The notes beneath the pieces were generated by a model. It did not search any database and was not told where the DNA came from. It saw only the letters and a list, made by a program, of their open reading frames with translations. Shown piece after piece: positions 9,904 through 18,635 of a stretch of DNA of 64,000 nucleotides. Numbering within the stretch: the stretch's first letter is position 1; the number at the start of each line of letters is the position of its first letter. The translations under genes were made by a program, and so were the position numbers. Source of the DNA: Streptococcus suis S735 (GTDB lineage: Bacteria > Bacillota > Bacilli > Lactobacillales > Streptococcaceae); assembly GCF_000294495.1 (NCBI RefSeq), contig NC_018526.1:124001-188000 (forward strand). The letters run 5' to 3'.

Positions 9904-10446
9904 ACACTATATAAAACAGATATCCGCCAGATTCATTTTGGAAATATACAATGAGAAAGCTACAATTTATAAAAAATTACCCTAATTTAGGTGTGGATGG
10001 CTAACAAAAGATCAGGGTTTGCTATTTTGGGATTTCATTGGGTATAAGTTCCTGTTGTCGATGAACTCAACAGTGACTCCCAGGTCCGACTACTGTGAAA
10101 TAAACGGATTAAAACAGTCTGGGGTTAGACTATTTCAGCTCAACAACTAGAAATTAGGAATTGTTGCCGAACTCTTTTGATCGTTCGAGTTCTCGCCTAC
10201 TCACACTTAATCAGCTAAAATAAATGTTTTAAATTATTTAGAATTACTTTGTTTGGGAATGGTTATAAAAAATAAGAGAATTAATAGATAGGCTACAGAA
10301 GAAAAGCAGATATAAATGTTAGAATCCTTATAAGGTAGATCGATGAAAGAGTAGTTTAGGACCGCTAATTACTAAAGGAGGATGCTTGTATGGTGATGAA
10401 ATAGTGGTACTAAGCACATTAACAATAAAAAGAAAGGACAGAAACC
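9904..10446. other. 543-bp gap without a convincing gene
   Basis: No ORF with family resemblance is seen. It contains a copy of a short hairpin repeat (10112-10140: AAACAGTCT - GGGGTT - AGACTATTTC; relatives near 18490 and 44480) and AT-rich, apparently decayed sequence. A strong ribosome site (AAAGGAGG, 10375-10382) faces a four-codon frame ATG-GTG-ATG-AAA-TAG at 10390-10404. The pepO promoter probably lies here, but I cannot place it reliably. Confidence 0.5.
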
Positions 10447-12438
10447 ATGAGAAAAAAACTAAAATTTTTATTAGTAGCAGTCGCCTGTGCGACATTTTTG
10501 ACAGCCTGTGGCACAAGTAATTCCTCGGCTCCCAAAGCAGGTGAAGCAACACCACAGACGGATTTTCATTCTTATATCAATGCGCAATGGTTGAAAAATA
10601 CAAAATTAGGTGCCGGTGAATCGCAAATAGATAATCTGAGTCAACTCTCTGAGAAAACGCAAGAAGCGATACAGGAGATGATTGACCAGCTGGATATGGA
10701 CTATTCCAAGCTGCAAGCTGGTAGTGATGAGAAAAAACTTATTGATTTTTACCGATTGGCAGCCGATTTTGATACTCGCAACAAATTGGGGTTAGAGCCT
10801 ATTAAGCCTTATCTAGAGGAGATTAAAAAAGCCTCTACCATGGAAGAACTCAACAAGATTCTGGTGGCCCTATACGGCAAAAACATCCGCAATTTGCTTC
10901 ATATAAACGTTACTCAAGATATAAAAGACAGTAACAAAAACACCATCTACGTTGACCCTCACGAGTTAAGTTTTCCAAAAGAAAATTATGATGGCACAGA
11001 TGAATTTTCATTGAAAAATCAAAAAGCCTTTAAAGCCTATCTGCAGGAAGTATTTAGCTTGTCAGGAGAAACCTCAAAAGAAGCCTCTTCTAAGGCAGAT
11101 CTCCTCTTTAATTTGGAAAAAGAGATGGCTGCAGTGCAACGGCCAAAAGAAGAAGCCAATAACTTTGAAGCCATGTATAACGAGAAGACTTGGGATGAGG
11201 TCAAAGCACTGGTTCCCAACCTACCGATTGCTGAGTTGGTTTCTGAGTTAGGACTTCAGAATGCCCCAACGACAGTCGTATCAGATCCAGATGCTCTAAA
11301 AAAATTAAATGAACTCTATCAAGAAAAGAATTTAGACGCTCTTAAGGCTCTGCTCCAATATCGTGTGATTGCCCATTACAATGCTTATCTGTCAAGCAAT
11401 TTAATCGAGGCAAAAGCGAAATACGACGGCGTAGCAACCGGTGCGGTAGATACTCCGAGTCAGAAAGAAGTTGCTCAAGCGGCCATTGATGCAAATTTCT
11501 CCGATATGATTGGCAAAGTTTACGTTAAACACCATTTTTCAGAAGAATCCAAGGCTAATATCCTATCTATGGTTCAAGAGATTAAAGCGACTTATGCAGA
11601 GCGAATCAAAGCAGTGCAGTGGATGTCTGAAGAAACCAAGATGCGGGCCTTGAAAAAACTAGATACATTGGTTGTTAAAATCGGCTATCCAGACCAGTGG
11701 AAGGATTACTCACAACTTGCTATCCAATCCAAGGAAGAAGGGGGGAGTCTTCTTTCTAACTTCGATATGGTAAAAACACTTGAATTGCGTGAAGAGATGG
11801 GGCAATTTGGCAAGCCTTTTGATAAGTCGCAGTTCGGCATGCCTTCTCACACGGTGAATGCCTATTACAGCCCAACTAACAACGAAATTGTCTTTCCAGC
11901 GGGGATTTTACAGGCTCCTCTCTACGATCCAAAAGCTAGTCCCGAAGAAAATCTAGGTGGAATCGGGGCTGTTATCGGTCATGAAATTTCCCATGCCTTT
12001 GATAAGGCTGGTTCTCAATTTGATGAAAAGGGGAACCTTGTCAACTGGTGGAAACCAGAAGACCTTGAAAAATTTAATAAAAAGGTTCAACAGGCAGCAG
12101 ATATCTACTCTAAATTGGAAGTGGCTCCGGGCTACTATGTCAATGGCGAAATTTCAACCGGTGAAATCATGGCGGATCTCGGTGGTTTAACGGTTGCCAT
12201 TGATATTGCTCAGAAAAAAGGCTACGATACGAAGAAAGTCTTCGAGTCTTATGGTAAAGCATGGCGTGAAGTCACCACCAAAGAATTTGCTATTGCCAAC
12301 ATCAGCGACGAACATCCACCAGCTAAATATCGGGTTAACAACATTGTCAACCAAATTGATCAATTCTATACAGACTTCAATGTCAAAGAAGGGGATCCAA
12401 TGTATGTGAAACCAGAAGACCGCCTACGAGTGTGGTAA
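10447..12438 (+). CDS. pepO: M13-family zinc metallopeptidase PepO, lipoprotein form
   Basis: Neprilysin-like endopeptidase of 663 residues. Zinc ligands and catalytic residues are present: H512-E513-I-S-H516, then G-E573-I-M-A-D577. The upstream V-N-A-Y-Y substrate-binding motif and the C-terminal R-V-W are also intact. The N-terminus has a lipoprotein signal (L-T-A-C, lipid-modified Cys predicted at residue 21), so the enzyme should be anchored outside the membrane. It would cleave peptides of limited size. Pneumococcal PepO is known to bind plasminogen, fibronectin and complement C1q; the same is only inferred here. Monocistronic between a repeat-rich gap and gapA. Confidence 0.93.
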   Translation: MRKKLKFLLVAVACATFLTACGTSNSSAPKAGEATPQTDFHSYINAQWLKNTKLGAGESQIDNLSQLSEKTQEAIQEMIDQLDMDYSKLQAGSDEKKLIDFYRLAADFDTRNKLGLEPIKPYLEEIKKASTMEELNKILVALYGKNIRNLLHINVTQDIKDSNKNTIYVDPHELSFPKENYDGTDEFSLKNQKAFKAYLQEVFSLSGETSKEASSKADLLFNLEKEMAAVQRPKEEANNFEAMYNEKTWDEVKALVPNLPIAELVSELGLQNAPTTVVSDPDALKKLNELYQEKNLDALKALLQYRVIAHYNAYLSSNLIEAKAKYDGVATGAVDTPSQKEVAQAAIDANFSDMIGKVYVKHHFSEESKANILSMVQEIKATYAERIKAVQWMSEETKMRALKKLDTLVVKIGYPDQWKDYSQLAIQSKEEGGSLLSNFDMVKTLELREEMGQFGKPFDKSQFGMPSHTVNAYYSPTNNEIVFPAGILQAPLYDPKASPEENLGGIGAVIGHEISHAFDKAGSQFDEKGNLVNWWKPEDLEKFNKKVQQAADIYSKLEVAPGYYVNGEISTGEIMADLGGLTVAIDIAQKKGYDTKKVFESYGKAWREVTTKEFAIANISDEHPPAKYRVNNIVNQIDQFYTDFNVKEGDPMYVKPEDRLRVW

Positions 12439-12448
12439 AAGATTATAG

Positions 12449-12487
12449 AGGTGTCTGCGGTCCAAAATGGGCGGTAGACACCTTTTT
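12449..12487 (+). terminator. pepO terminator
   Basis: AGGTGTCT / AGACACCT stem with a long loop followed by TTTT. Confidence 0.8.
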
Positions 12488-12664
12488 AGGTAAAAAATAG
12501 AAGTAGCGGTAAACCAAGAATCGGTAAAAAATGTGTCGAGGTATGGCAATGCTATTAAGTTAAGTATTTAACCAGTCATAACCACCCGAGAAAACGCATG
12601 GCTATGATTTTTAACTTTTATTTTTTGGCCTTCTATTTTTTACATAAGATGAACCGGTAAGCAG

Positions 12665-12693
12665 TTGCAATTTTCGGTAAATAGTTATATAAT
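12665..12693 (+). promoter_or_regulatory. gapA promoter
   Basis: TTGCAA (12665-12670), a 17-nt spacer and TATAAT (12688-12693), about 110 nt before the ATG. Confidence 0.85.
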
Positions 12694-12804
12694 AAAAACG
12701 TTGAAAAGATGCTTGTAGGCTTACAAGTTAATATTTTCACAAAAGGATTAAAAGGCTTGCCTTTTAAAATAAAGAACTCGATTTTCATAAGGAGGAAATC
12801 ATTC

Positions 12805-13815
12805 ATGGTAGTTAAAGTTGGTATTAACGGTTTCGGACGTATCGGTCGTCTTGCTTTCCGTCGTATCCAAAACGTAGAAGGTGTTGAAGTTACTCGTATC
12901 AACGACCTTACAGATCCAGTAATGCTTGCACACTTGTTGAAATATGACACAACTCAAGGTCGTTTCGACGGTACTGTTGAAGTTAAAGACGGTGGTTTCG
13001 AAGTTAACGGTAAATTCGTTAAAGTTTCTGCAGAGCGCGAGCCAGGAAACATCGACTGGGCTACTGATGGCGTAGATATCGTTTTGGAAGCTACAGGTTT
13101 CTTTGCTTCTAAAGAAAAAGCTGAGCAACACATCCACGCTAACGGTGCTAAAAAAGTTGTTATCACTGCTCCTGGTGGTAACGATGTTAAGACTGTTGTT
13201 TTCAACACTAACCACGACATCCTTGATGGTACTGAAACAGTTATCTCAGGTGCTTCATGTACTACAAACTGTTTGGCACCAATGGCTAAAGCTCTTCACG
13301 ATGCATTTGGCGTTCAAAAAGGTTTGATGACTACAATCCACGGTTACACTGGTGACCAAATGGTTCTTGACGGACCACACCGTGGTGGTGACCTTCGTCG
13401 TGCACGTGCTGCTGCTGCAAACATCGTTCCTAACTCAACTGGTGCTGCTAAAGCTATCGGCTTGGTAATCCCAGAATTGAACGGTAAACTTGACGGTGCT
13501 GCACAACGTGTTCCAGTTCCAACAGGTTCTGTAACTGAATTGGTTGCAACTCTTGACAAGAAAGTAACTGCTGAAGAAGTAAACGCTGCTATGAAAGCTG
13601 CTGCTACTGAATCATTTGGTTACACTGAAGACCAACTCGTATCTTCAGATATCGTAGGTATCTCATTCGGTTCATTGTTTGATGCAACTCAAACTAAAGT
13701 TATCGAAGTTGATGGCGAGCAATTGGTTAAAGTTGTTTCATGGTACGACAACGAAATGTCTTACACTGCACAACTTGTTCGTACTCTTGAGTACTTCGCA
13801 AAAATCGCTAAATAA
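12805..13815 (+). CDS. gapA: Glyceraldehyde-3-phosphate dehydrogenase
   Basis: NAD-dependent glycolytic GAPDH of 336 residues. The start at 12805 ([16 protein letters not shown]) follows AAGGAGGAAATCATTC; an upstream in-frame TTG at 12709 lies inside the leader and is rejected. The Rossmann motif N-G-F-G-R-I-G-R is at residues 7-14. The catalytic Cys152 lies in S-G-A-S-C-T-T-N-C. The enzyme oxidises glyceraldehyde-3-phosphate to 1,3-bisphosphoglycerate, the substrate of Pgk encoded next. Codon use is extremely biased. In pathogenic streptococci the protein is also found on the surface as a plasminogen-binding moonlighting protein (family knowledge). Confidence 0.99.
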   Translation: MVVKVGINGFGRIGRLAFRRIQNVEGVEVTRINDLTDPVMLAHLLKYDTTQGRFDGTVEVKDGGFEVNGKFVKVSAEREPGNIDWATDGVDIVLEATGFFASKEKAEQHIHANGAKKVVITAPGGNDVKTVVFNTNHDILDGTETVISGASCTTNCLAPMAKALHDAFGVQKGLMTTIHGYTGDQMVLDGPHRGGDLRRARAAAANIVPNSTGAAKAIGLVIPELNGKLDGAAQRVPVPTGSVTELVATLDKKVTAEEVNAAMKAAATESFGYTEDQLVSSDIVGISFGSLFDATQTKVIEVDGEQLVKVVSWYDNEMSYTAQLVRTLEYFAKIAK

Positions 13816-13830
13816 TCCTTAGTGAAAATC

Positions 13831-13855
13831 GAAGAGGCTTCGGCCTCTTTTTTGT
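13831..13855 (+). terminator. gapA terminator
   Basis: AGAGGC, UUCG tetraloop, GCCTCT, followed by a T run. Confidence 0.95.
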
Positions 13856-14026
13856 TTTGATTGCTGAAATATAGCTGTTTCCTTATGCTAAGAAACAAGG
13901 ATGGTATAAGTTGTTTCTGATTTGGCAACTTTAGAATTTGAAAAATCTGATTACGAGGCGATAGTTTTTAGATTTCATAACATTTGTGAAAAAAATATCT
14001 TTATGCAAGAAAAAATACAGAAAATA

Positions 14027-14035
14027 TGATACAAT
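14027..14035 (+). promoter_or_regulatory. pgk extended -10 promoter
   Basis: TGATACAAT, an extended -10, 36 nt upstream of the ATG. No clear -35 box. Confidence 0.65.
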
Positions 14036-14070
14036 GGTAAAGTAAATATAATTTAAGGAGTTCTTATCTA

Positions 14071-15270
14071 ATGGCAAAATTGACTGTTAAAGATGTAGAA
14101 TTGAAAGGCAAAAAAGTTCTTGTTCGTGTGGACTTCAACGTGCCTTTGAAAGATGGCGTTATCACTAACGATAACCGTATTACAGCAGCTCTTCCAACTA
14201 TCAAGTATATTCTTGAGCAAGGTGGACGTGCAATTCTTTTCTCTCACCTTGGTCGTGTGAAAGAAGAAGCTGACAAAGAAGGTAAATCATTGGCTCCTGT
14301 AGCAGCTGACTTGGCGGCTAAATTGGGTCAAGACGTTGCTTTCATCGCAGGTGCTACTCGTGGTGCTGAATTGGAAGCAGCTATCAATGCTTTGGAAGAT
14401 GGACAAGTTCTCCTTGTTGAAAACACTCGTTTCGAAGATGTTGATGGTAAGAAAGAATCTAAAAACGACGAAGAACTTGGTAAATACTGGGCTTCACTTG
14501 GTGATGGTATCTTCGTTAACGATGCATTTGGTACTGCACACCGTTCACACGCATCAAACGTTGGTATCTCAGCAAACGTAGAAAAAGCAGTAGCTGGTTT
14601 CCTTTTGGAAAACGAAATTGCTTACATCCAAGAAGCTGTTGAAACTCCAGAGCGCCCATTCGTGGCAATCCTTGGCGGTTCAAAAGTATCTGATAAGATC
14701 GGTGTTATCGAGAACCTTCTTGAAAAAGCTGACAAAGTTCTTATCGGTGGTGGTATGACTTACACATTCTACAAAGCTCAAGGTATCGAAATCGGTAACT
14801 CACTTGTAGAAGAAGACAAGCTTGATGTGGCAAAAACACTTCTTGAAAAAGCAAATGGTAAATTAATCTTGCCAGTTGACTCAAAAGAAGCAAACGCATT
14901 TGCTGGATACACTGAAGTTCGCGATACAGACGGCGAAGCAGTTTCAGAAGGCTTCCTTGGTCTTGACATCGGTCCTAAGTCAATCGCTAAGTTTGACGAA
15001 GCTTTGACTGGTGCGAAAACAGTTGTTTGGAACGGACCTATGGGTGTATTTGAAAACCCAGACTTCCAAGCTGGTACAATCGGTGTAATGGACGCTATCG
15101 TGAAACAACCAGGCGTGAAATCAATTATCGGTGGTGGTGACTCAGCGGCAGCTGCGATCAACCTTGGCCGTGCAGACAAGTTCTCATGGATCTCAACTGG
15201 TGGTGGTGCATCAATGGAACTCCTCGAAGGTAAAGTGCTTCCAGGACTTGCAGCTTTGACTGAAAAATAG
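14071..15270 (+). CDS. pgk: Phosphoglycerate kinase
   Basis: Cytoplasmic 399-residue kinase that transfers the acyl phosphate of 1,3-bisphosphoglycerate to ADP. The N-domain substrate motif [12 protein letters not shown] (about residues 15-26) and the HLGR and F-G-T-A-H-R-S-H loops are present. The C-domain nucleotide motif I-G-G-G-D-S-A-A-A lies near residue 350, and [11 protein letters not shown] follows. It follows gapA as in most streptococci but has its own promoter. The last codons and stop region were partly duplicated about 330 bp downstream. Confidence 0.99.
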
Positions 15271-15387
15271 GCGGTAAGTCAGGAATCTATGATTCCGTAG
15301 ACGCACCCCCGCAAGGCTGAATAGGTTGGTCACAAGCGTAGCAAAGTGAACTGCCATTCAGCTACTGCGTATGAAAGATGAACGATG

Positions 15388-15414
15388 AAAAGAGTTGGGA
15401 GACCAACTCTTTTC
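15388..15414 (+). terminator. pgk terminator
   Basis: AAAAGAGTTGG, GAGA tetraloop, CCAACTCTTTT: an 11-bp perfect stem with a U-rich side. Confidence 0.9.
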
Positions 15415-15423
15415 TAGTACAAA

Positions 15424-15465
15424 GGCTAGATTTTCTGTGAACGTAGTGAGTTTAGAAAATCAGCC
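15424..15465 (+). repeat. Hairpin repeat 1 downstream of pgk
   Basis: GGCT-A-GATTTTCT pairs with AGAAAATC-AGCC across a loop rich in GTAGTGAG. The A bulge is in the same place as in the hairpin at 15607-15645. Confidence 0.6.
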
Positions 15466-15477
15466 TAGGTAAAGGCT

Positions 15478-15507
15478 AAAATGCAACGGATTTCCGTTGC
15501 ATTTTGT
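15478..15507 (+). terminator. Second terminator-like hairpin downstream of pgk
   Basis: AAATGCAACGGA-TT-TCCGTTGCATTTT: a perfect stem of 11-12 bp with a T-rich end. It may be a back-up terminator. Confidence 0.7.
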
Positions 15508-15515
15508 GCATCGCG

Positions 15516-15552
15516 TAGAGTTTCTACGAAGCTAAGCGAGTTAGAAAGTCTA
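15516..15552 (+). repeat. Hairpin repeat 2 downstream of pgk
   Basis: TAGAGTTTCTA pairs with TTAGAAAGTCTA (one mismatch) around the loop CGAAGCTAAGCGAG. It is related in layout to the hairpins at 15424 and 15607. Confidence 0.5.
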
Positions 15553-15558
15553 GCAAGG

Positions 15559-15865
15559 TGTAAAGTGCTTCCAGGACTTGCGACGGCACGGAGTGCCTAG
15601 TGCCATGCCTAGTCTTTCTGGGAAGTGTGACCTAGAAAGACTGGCTAGGTGCTGCCTTGACTGAGAAATAGGCGGTGAGTCAGTTCAACATATCTCCCAG
15701 ATATGTTGAGGTTAGAAATAGAAGAAACGAAGCTTCTGTCAAAAATGATTCCGTAGATTGTTACTTTGATTTTTCTTGGTGACAACTTCAAATAGTCCAC
15801 TGGGCTATTTGAACCCCGCAAGGCTGAATCTTGGTCACAACTCCCATTCAGCTACTGCGCTAAAA
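15559..15865 (+). repeat. Decayed duplication of the pgk 3' end and downstream region
   Basis: TAAAGTGCTTCCAGGACTTGC of the pgk coding end (15231-15251) recurs exactly at 15561-15581. After a 70-bp interruption, the pgk end through the stop (CTGCCTTGACTGAGAAATAG) recurs at 15652-15671. Downstream blocks ATGATTCCGTAGA, CCCCGCAAGGCTGAAT, TTGGTCACAA and CATTCAGCTACTGCG also recur in the same order as at 15289-15369. Small palindromic inserts separate the blocks. It does not encode a protein. Confidence 0.8.
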
Positions 15866-16075
15866 TATAAATGTAAAAAAAGACGTTGTTTTTTGCAGCG
15901 TCTATTTGTTTGTCTTACTTCTGGGTTCCTTCTTGCAGCTGATTTAAAGTGGCAGATTATTGGTTTTTCGAAAAGCTGGCGTGAACAGGAGGCTTTTCCA
16001 GTCGAGCTTAGGAGAAAAGAAAAGCTGGGCAGGTATTTGCTATTCTATTTTCCGAAATCATGTTAGAATAGAGGC

Positions 16076-16591
16076 ATGTTTAAAAAATATACATTTGATC
16101 CAAAGAAATTTCGGTTGGGGATGCGGACGTTCAAATCGGGTTTGGCAGTTTTCCTAGTTATTCTTTTGTTTGGTTTTATGGGCTGGCAAGGGATTCAGAT
16201 TGCGGCTTTGACGGCTGTGTTTAGTTTACGAGAAGACTTCGATCAGAGTGTCCATTTTGGAGCTTCTCGGATTCTGGGCAATTCTATTGGTGGTTTTTAT
16301 GCGCTACTTTTCTTTATTTTGGATAGGTTATTCTTAGATCATTTTTGGGTAACTGCGGTTTTTGTTCCGATATTTGTCATGTTAACGATTATGACAAATG
16401 TGGCGATGAATAATAAAGCGGGAATTATTGGTGGAGTATCAGCTTTATTAATTATTACATTGTCTATTCCTGCTGGTGATACGATTCAATATGTGTTTAT
16501 TCGTGTGTTTGAAACCTTTATCGGAGTTTTCATTGCGATTCTAGTTAATTATGATGTGAATGTTATAAAAAAACGTTTTCAGGATAAATGA
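16076..16591 (+). CDS. FUSC/aromatic acid exporter-like membrane protein
   Basis: A 171-residue inner-membrane protein with about four hydrophobic segments (residues roughly 20-50, 75-92, 97-115 and 120-160). It resembles the N-terminal membrane domain of the FUSC / aromatic acid exporter (DUF939) family, with R-T-F-K-S-G-L-A-V near the start. It lacks the large cytoplasmic domain of full FUSC pumps. Substrate unknown. Its stop codon abuts the GlnR operator of the next gene. A gene of this kind sits before glnR in other streptococci as well. Confidence 0.75.
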   Translation: MFKKYTFDPKKFRLGMRTFKSGLAVFLVILLFGFMGWQGIQIAALTAVFSLREDFDQSVHFGASRILGNSIGGFYALLFFILDRLFLDHFWVTAVFVPIFVMLTIMTNVAMNNKAGIIGGVSALLIITLSIPAGDTIQYVFIRVFETFIGVFIAILVNYDVNVIKKRFQDK

Positions 16592-16608
16592 TGTTATAAA
16601 ATATAACA
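16592..16608 (+). promoter_or_regulatory. GlnR operator
   Basis: TGTTATAAAATATAACA fits the GlnR/TnrA consensus TGTNA-N7-TNACA perfectly and is fully palindromic. It lies just upstream of the glnR -35 box. Confidence 0.95.
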
Positions 16609-16615
16609 TCACCTA

Positions 16616-16644
16616 TTGACCTCAAAAAAAAATTCTCCTATAAT
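16616..16644 (+). promoter_or_regulatory. glnRA promoter
   Basis: TTGACC (16616-16621), 17-nt spacer, TATAAT (16639-16644), followed by AAAGGAG and the glnR ATG at 16667. Confidence 0.92.
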
Positions 16645-16666
16645 GGTAGGCAGAAAGGAGTTCATT

Positions 16667-17038
16667 ATGAGAGAAAAAGAGTTTCGTCGTTCCTTAGCTA
16701 TCTTTCCGATCGGTAGTGTGATGAAGTTGACAGATTTAACTGCTCGTCAAATTCGTTACTATGAAGATCAAGGCTTGATTAAGCCCGATCGCAACGAAGG
16801 GAATCGTCGCTTGTATTCTCTAAACGATATGGACTTACTTTTAGAAATCAAGGATTTTTTGGATGAAGGTTTGAATATTGCTGCGATTAAGAAGGAATAT
16901 GCAAATCGGGAAGCGAAAGCTAAGGTCCAAAAACAGCAGAAAACCTTGACTGATGAAGATGTCCGTCGTATCTTACATGATGAATTCAGTCGTCAGGGAC
17001 GATTTTCAAGTCCTAGTTCCATTTTCCGTTCGTCGTAA
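16667..17038 (+). CDS. glnR: Nitrogen regulator GlnR
   Basis: MerR-family repressor of 123 residues that senses nitrogen status through glutamine synthetase and represses glnRA and other nitrogen genes. The start is ATG 16667 after AAAGGAG; a longer in-frame TTG at 16616 falls inside the -35 box and is rejected. The winged helix-turn-helix is at residues 15-75, with the MerR-typical R-Q-I-R-Y-Y-E-D-Q-G-L-I. The C-terminal tail (S-R-Q-G-R-F-S-S-P-S) corresponds to the region that contacts glutamine synthetase in Bacillus GlnR. It is autoregulated through the perfect operator upstream and cotranscribed with glnA. Confidence 0.97.
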   Translation: MREKEFRRSLAIFPIGSVMKLTDLTARQIRYYEDQGLIKPDRNEGNRRLYSLNDMDLLLEIKDFLDEGLNIAAIKKEYANREAKAKVQKQQKTLTDEDVRRILHDEFSRQGRFSSPSSIFRSS

Positions 17039-17066
17039 TTAGCTTTTAAAATAGAGGAGAAAAATA

Positions 17067-18413
17067 ATGACATTCACAGTGGCAGATATCAAGCGCGATA
17101 TCAAAGAGAAAAACGTTACCTTCCTACGTCTTATGTTTACAGACATCATGGGAGTGATGAAAAACGTAGAAATTCCAGCAACTGATGAGCAGGTCGAAAA
17201 GGTTTTGTCAAATAAGGTCATGTTTGATGGTTCATCTATTGAAGGATTTGTTCGTATCAATGAATCAGATATGTATCTTTACCCAGATTTGGATACATGG
17301 ACTATCTTCCCTTGGGGTGATGAAAATGGCCGTGTAGCTGGCTTGATTTGTGATATTTATACAACAGATGCTAAGCCTTTTGCTGGTGACCCACGTGGAA
17401 ATTTGAAGAAATCGCTTCGTCACATGGAAGAGGCAGGTTTCTCTTCATTCAACCTTGGTCCAGAACCAGAATTCTTCCTCTTTAAGATGGACGAACAAGG
17501 AAATCCAACGCTTGAAGTAAATGATAAAGGTGGTTACTTTGACCTCGCACCAACGGACTTGGCTGATAATACACGTCGCGAAATCGTCAATGTCTTGACA
17601 GAGATGGGCTTTGAAGTTGAAGCGAGTCATCACGAAGTGGCAGTAGGTCAGCATGAAATTGACTTCAAATATGCGGATGTCTTAAAAGCTTGTGACAATA
17701 TTCAAATCTTCAAGTTAGTTGTTAAAACAATTGCTCGTAAGCATGGCATGTATGCGACCTTTATGGCCAAGCCTAAGTTTGGTATTGCTGGCTCAGGTAT
17801 GCACTGTAACATGTCCCTCTTTGACAAGGATGGAAACAATGCCTTCTTTGATCCAGAAGATCCTCGCGGTATGCAACTGTCTCAAACTGCTTACCATTTC
17901 CTTGGTGGTTTGATTAAGCATGCTTATAACTATACTGCTATTACAAACCCGACAGTGAACTCTTACAAGCGTTTGGTTCCAGGCTTTGAAGCTCCTGTGT
18001 ATATTGCTTGGGCTGGTAAAAACCGCTCACCATTGGTTCGCGTACCTGCATCACGTGGAATGGGAACTCGTTTGGAATTGCGCTCGGTTGATCCAACTGC
18101 CAACCCATACTTAGCTATGGCAGTTCTATTGGAAGTTGGCTTGGAAGGTATTCAAAATAAAATTGAAGCACCAGCACCAGTAGAATCTAATATCTATGCA
18201 ATGTCTGATGAGGAGCGTCGTGAAGCAGGTATCACTGATCTTCCTTCAACTCTTCACAATGCATTGAAAGCTCTTCGTGAAGACGAGGTAGTTCGTGCAG
18301 CTCTAGGTGATCATATCTATACGAATTTCTTGGAAGCTAAGAAAATCGAATGGGCAAGCTACGCAACCTACGTTTCTCAATGGGAAATCGACAACTATTT
18401 GGATATGTATTAA
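17067..18413 (+). CDS. glnA: Type I glutamine synthetase
   Basis: A 448-residue glutamine synthetase, the GSI-alpha size of Firmicutes. It makes glutamine from glutamate, ammonia and ATP. Recognisable features are D-G-S-S-I-E-G-F near residue 52, the metal-ligand region G-P-E-P-E-F-F-L-F, the K-P-x-F-G-x-A-G-S-G-M-H loop and N-R-S-P-L-V-R-V-P. No adenylylation-site insertion is seen, so regulation should be by feedback and through GlnR. A 12-bp perfect terminator follows. Confidence 0.99.
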   Translation: MTFTVADIKRDIKEKNVTFLRLMFTDIMGVMKNVEIPATDEQVEKVLSNKVMFDGSSIEGFVRINESDMYLYPDLDTWTIFPWGDENGRVAGLICDIYTTDAKPFAGDPRGNLKKSLRHMEEAGFSSFNLGPEPEFFLFKMDEQGNPTLEVNDKGGYFDLAPTDLADNTRREIVNVLTEMGFEVEASHHEVAVGQHEIDFKYADVLKACDNIQIFKLVVKTIARKHGMYATFMAKPKFGIAGSGMHCNMSLFDKDGNNAFFDPEDPRGMQLSQTAYHFLGGLIKHAYNYTAITNPTVNSYKRLVPGFEAPVYIAWAGKNRSPLVRVPASRGMGTRLELRSVDPTANPYLAMAVLLEVGLEGIQNKIEAPAPVESNIYAMSDEERREAGITDLPSTLHNALKALREDEVVRAALGDHIYTNFLEAKKIEWASYATYVSQWEIDNYLDMY

Positions 18414-18440
18414 ACAAAGGACCCCGACGGGTCCTTTGTT
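18413..18440 (+). terminator. glnA terminator
   Basis: AACAAAGGACCC, CGAC, GGGTCCTTTGTT: a 12-bp perfect stem. Confidence 0.9.
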
Positions 18441-18465
18441 CACGAGCCGAGAAATTGGAAATCGG

Positions 18466-18525
18466 GTAATGGTCCAGTGGAGTGAAGTGGTCTGGAAAGA
18501 GACTGTTTCAGTCTGAGCTAATAAA
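18466..18525. repeat. Short hairpin repeat, degenerate copy
   Basis: It contains GGTCCAGTGGAGTGAA and GAGACTGTTTCAGTCTGAGC. A better preserved relative is at 44462-44514 and a third at 10112-10140. The family core is GAAACAG - GGGGATA - CTGTTTC. Confidence 0.5.
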
Positions 18526-18597
18526 TAGCAGGGCGAGGGGATAGACATGAGCTTGAAATCTGTCTTTTTTCAAGCTGGGTTATCTTGTTAATATAAA

Positions 18598-18631
18598 ATA
18601 AATCCCAGAGGTTTCACCTCTGGGATTTTAG
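18598..18631. terminator. rnjA terminator (usable on both strands)
   Basis: AATCCCAGAGGT-TTC-ACCTCTGGGATT, a 12-bp perfect stem flanked by A- and T-rich sequence, just past the stop codon of the minus-strand rnjA. Confidence 0.88.
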
Positions 18632-18635
18632 TGTG

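Larger units (their letters stand above)
15271..16075. other. 805-bp non-coding, hairpin-rich region
   Basis: Between pgk and the FUSC-like gene there is no ORF that I can support. The region holds the pgk terminator, the hairpin family and the duplicated pgk end described separately. From about 15870 to 16075 it is AT-rich sequence that may contain the promoter of the next gene. Confidence 0.7.

Noticed and set aside
9497..10446. Insertion sequence remnant after fusA
   Set aside because: No transposase-like frame was found; the recognisable parts are BOX-like and MITE-like repeats.
16616..16666. Longer N-terminus of glnR
   Set aside because: It overlaps the -35 and -10 boxes; ATG 16667 has an AAAGGAG site.
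18441..18600. Small RNA downstream of glnA
   Set aside because: There is only a degenerate repeat and no separate promoter with a matching terminator on the plus strand.
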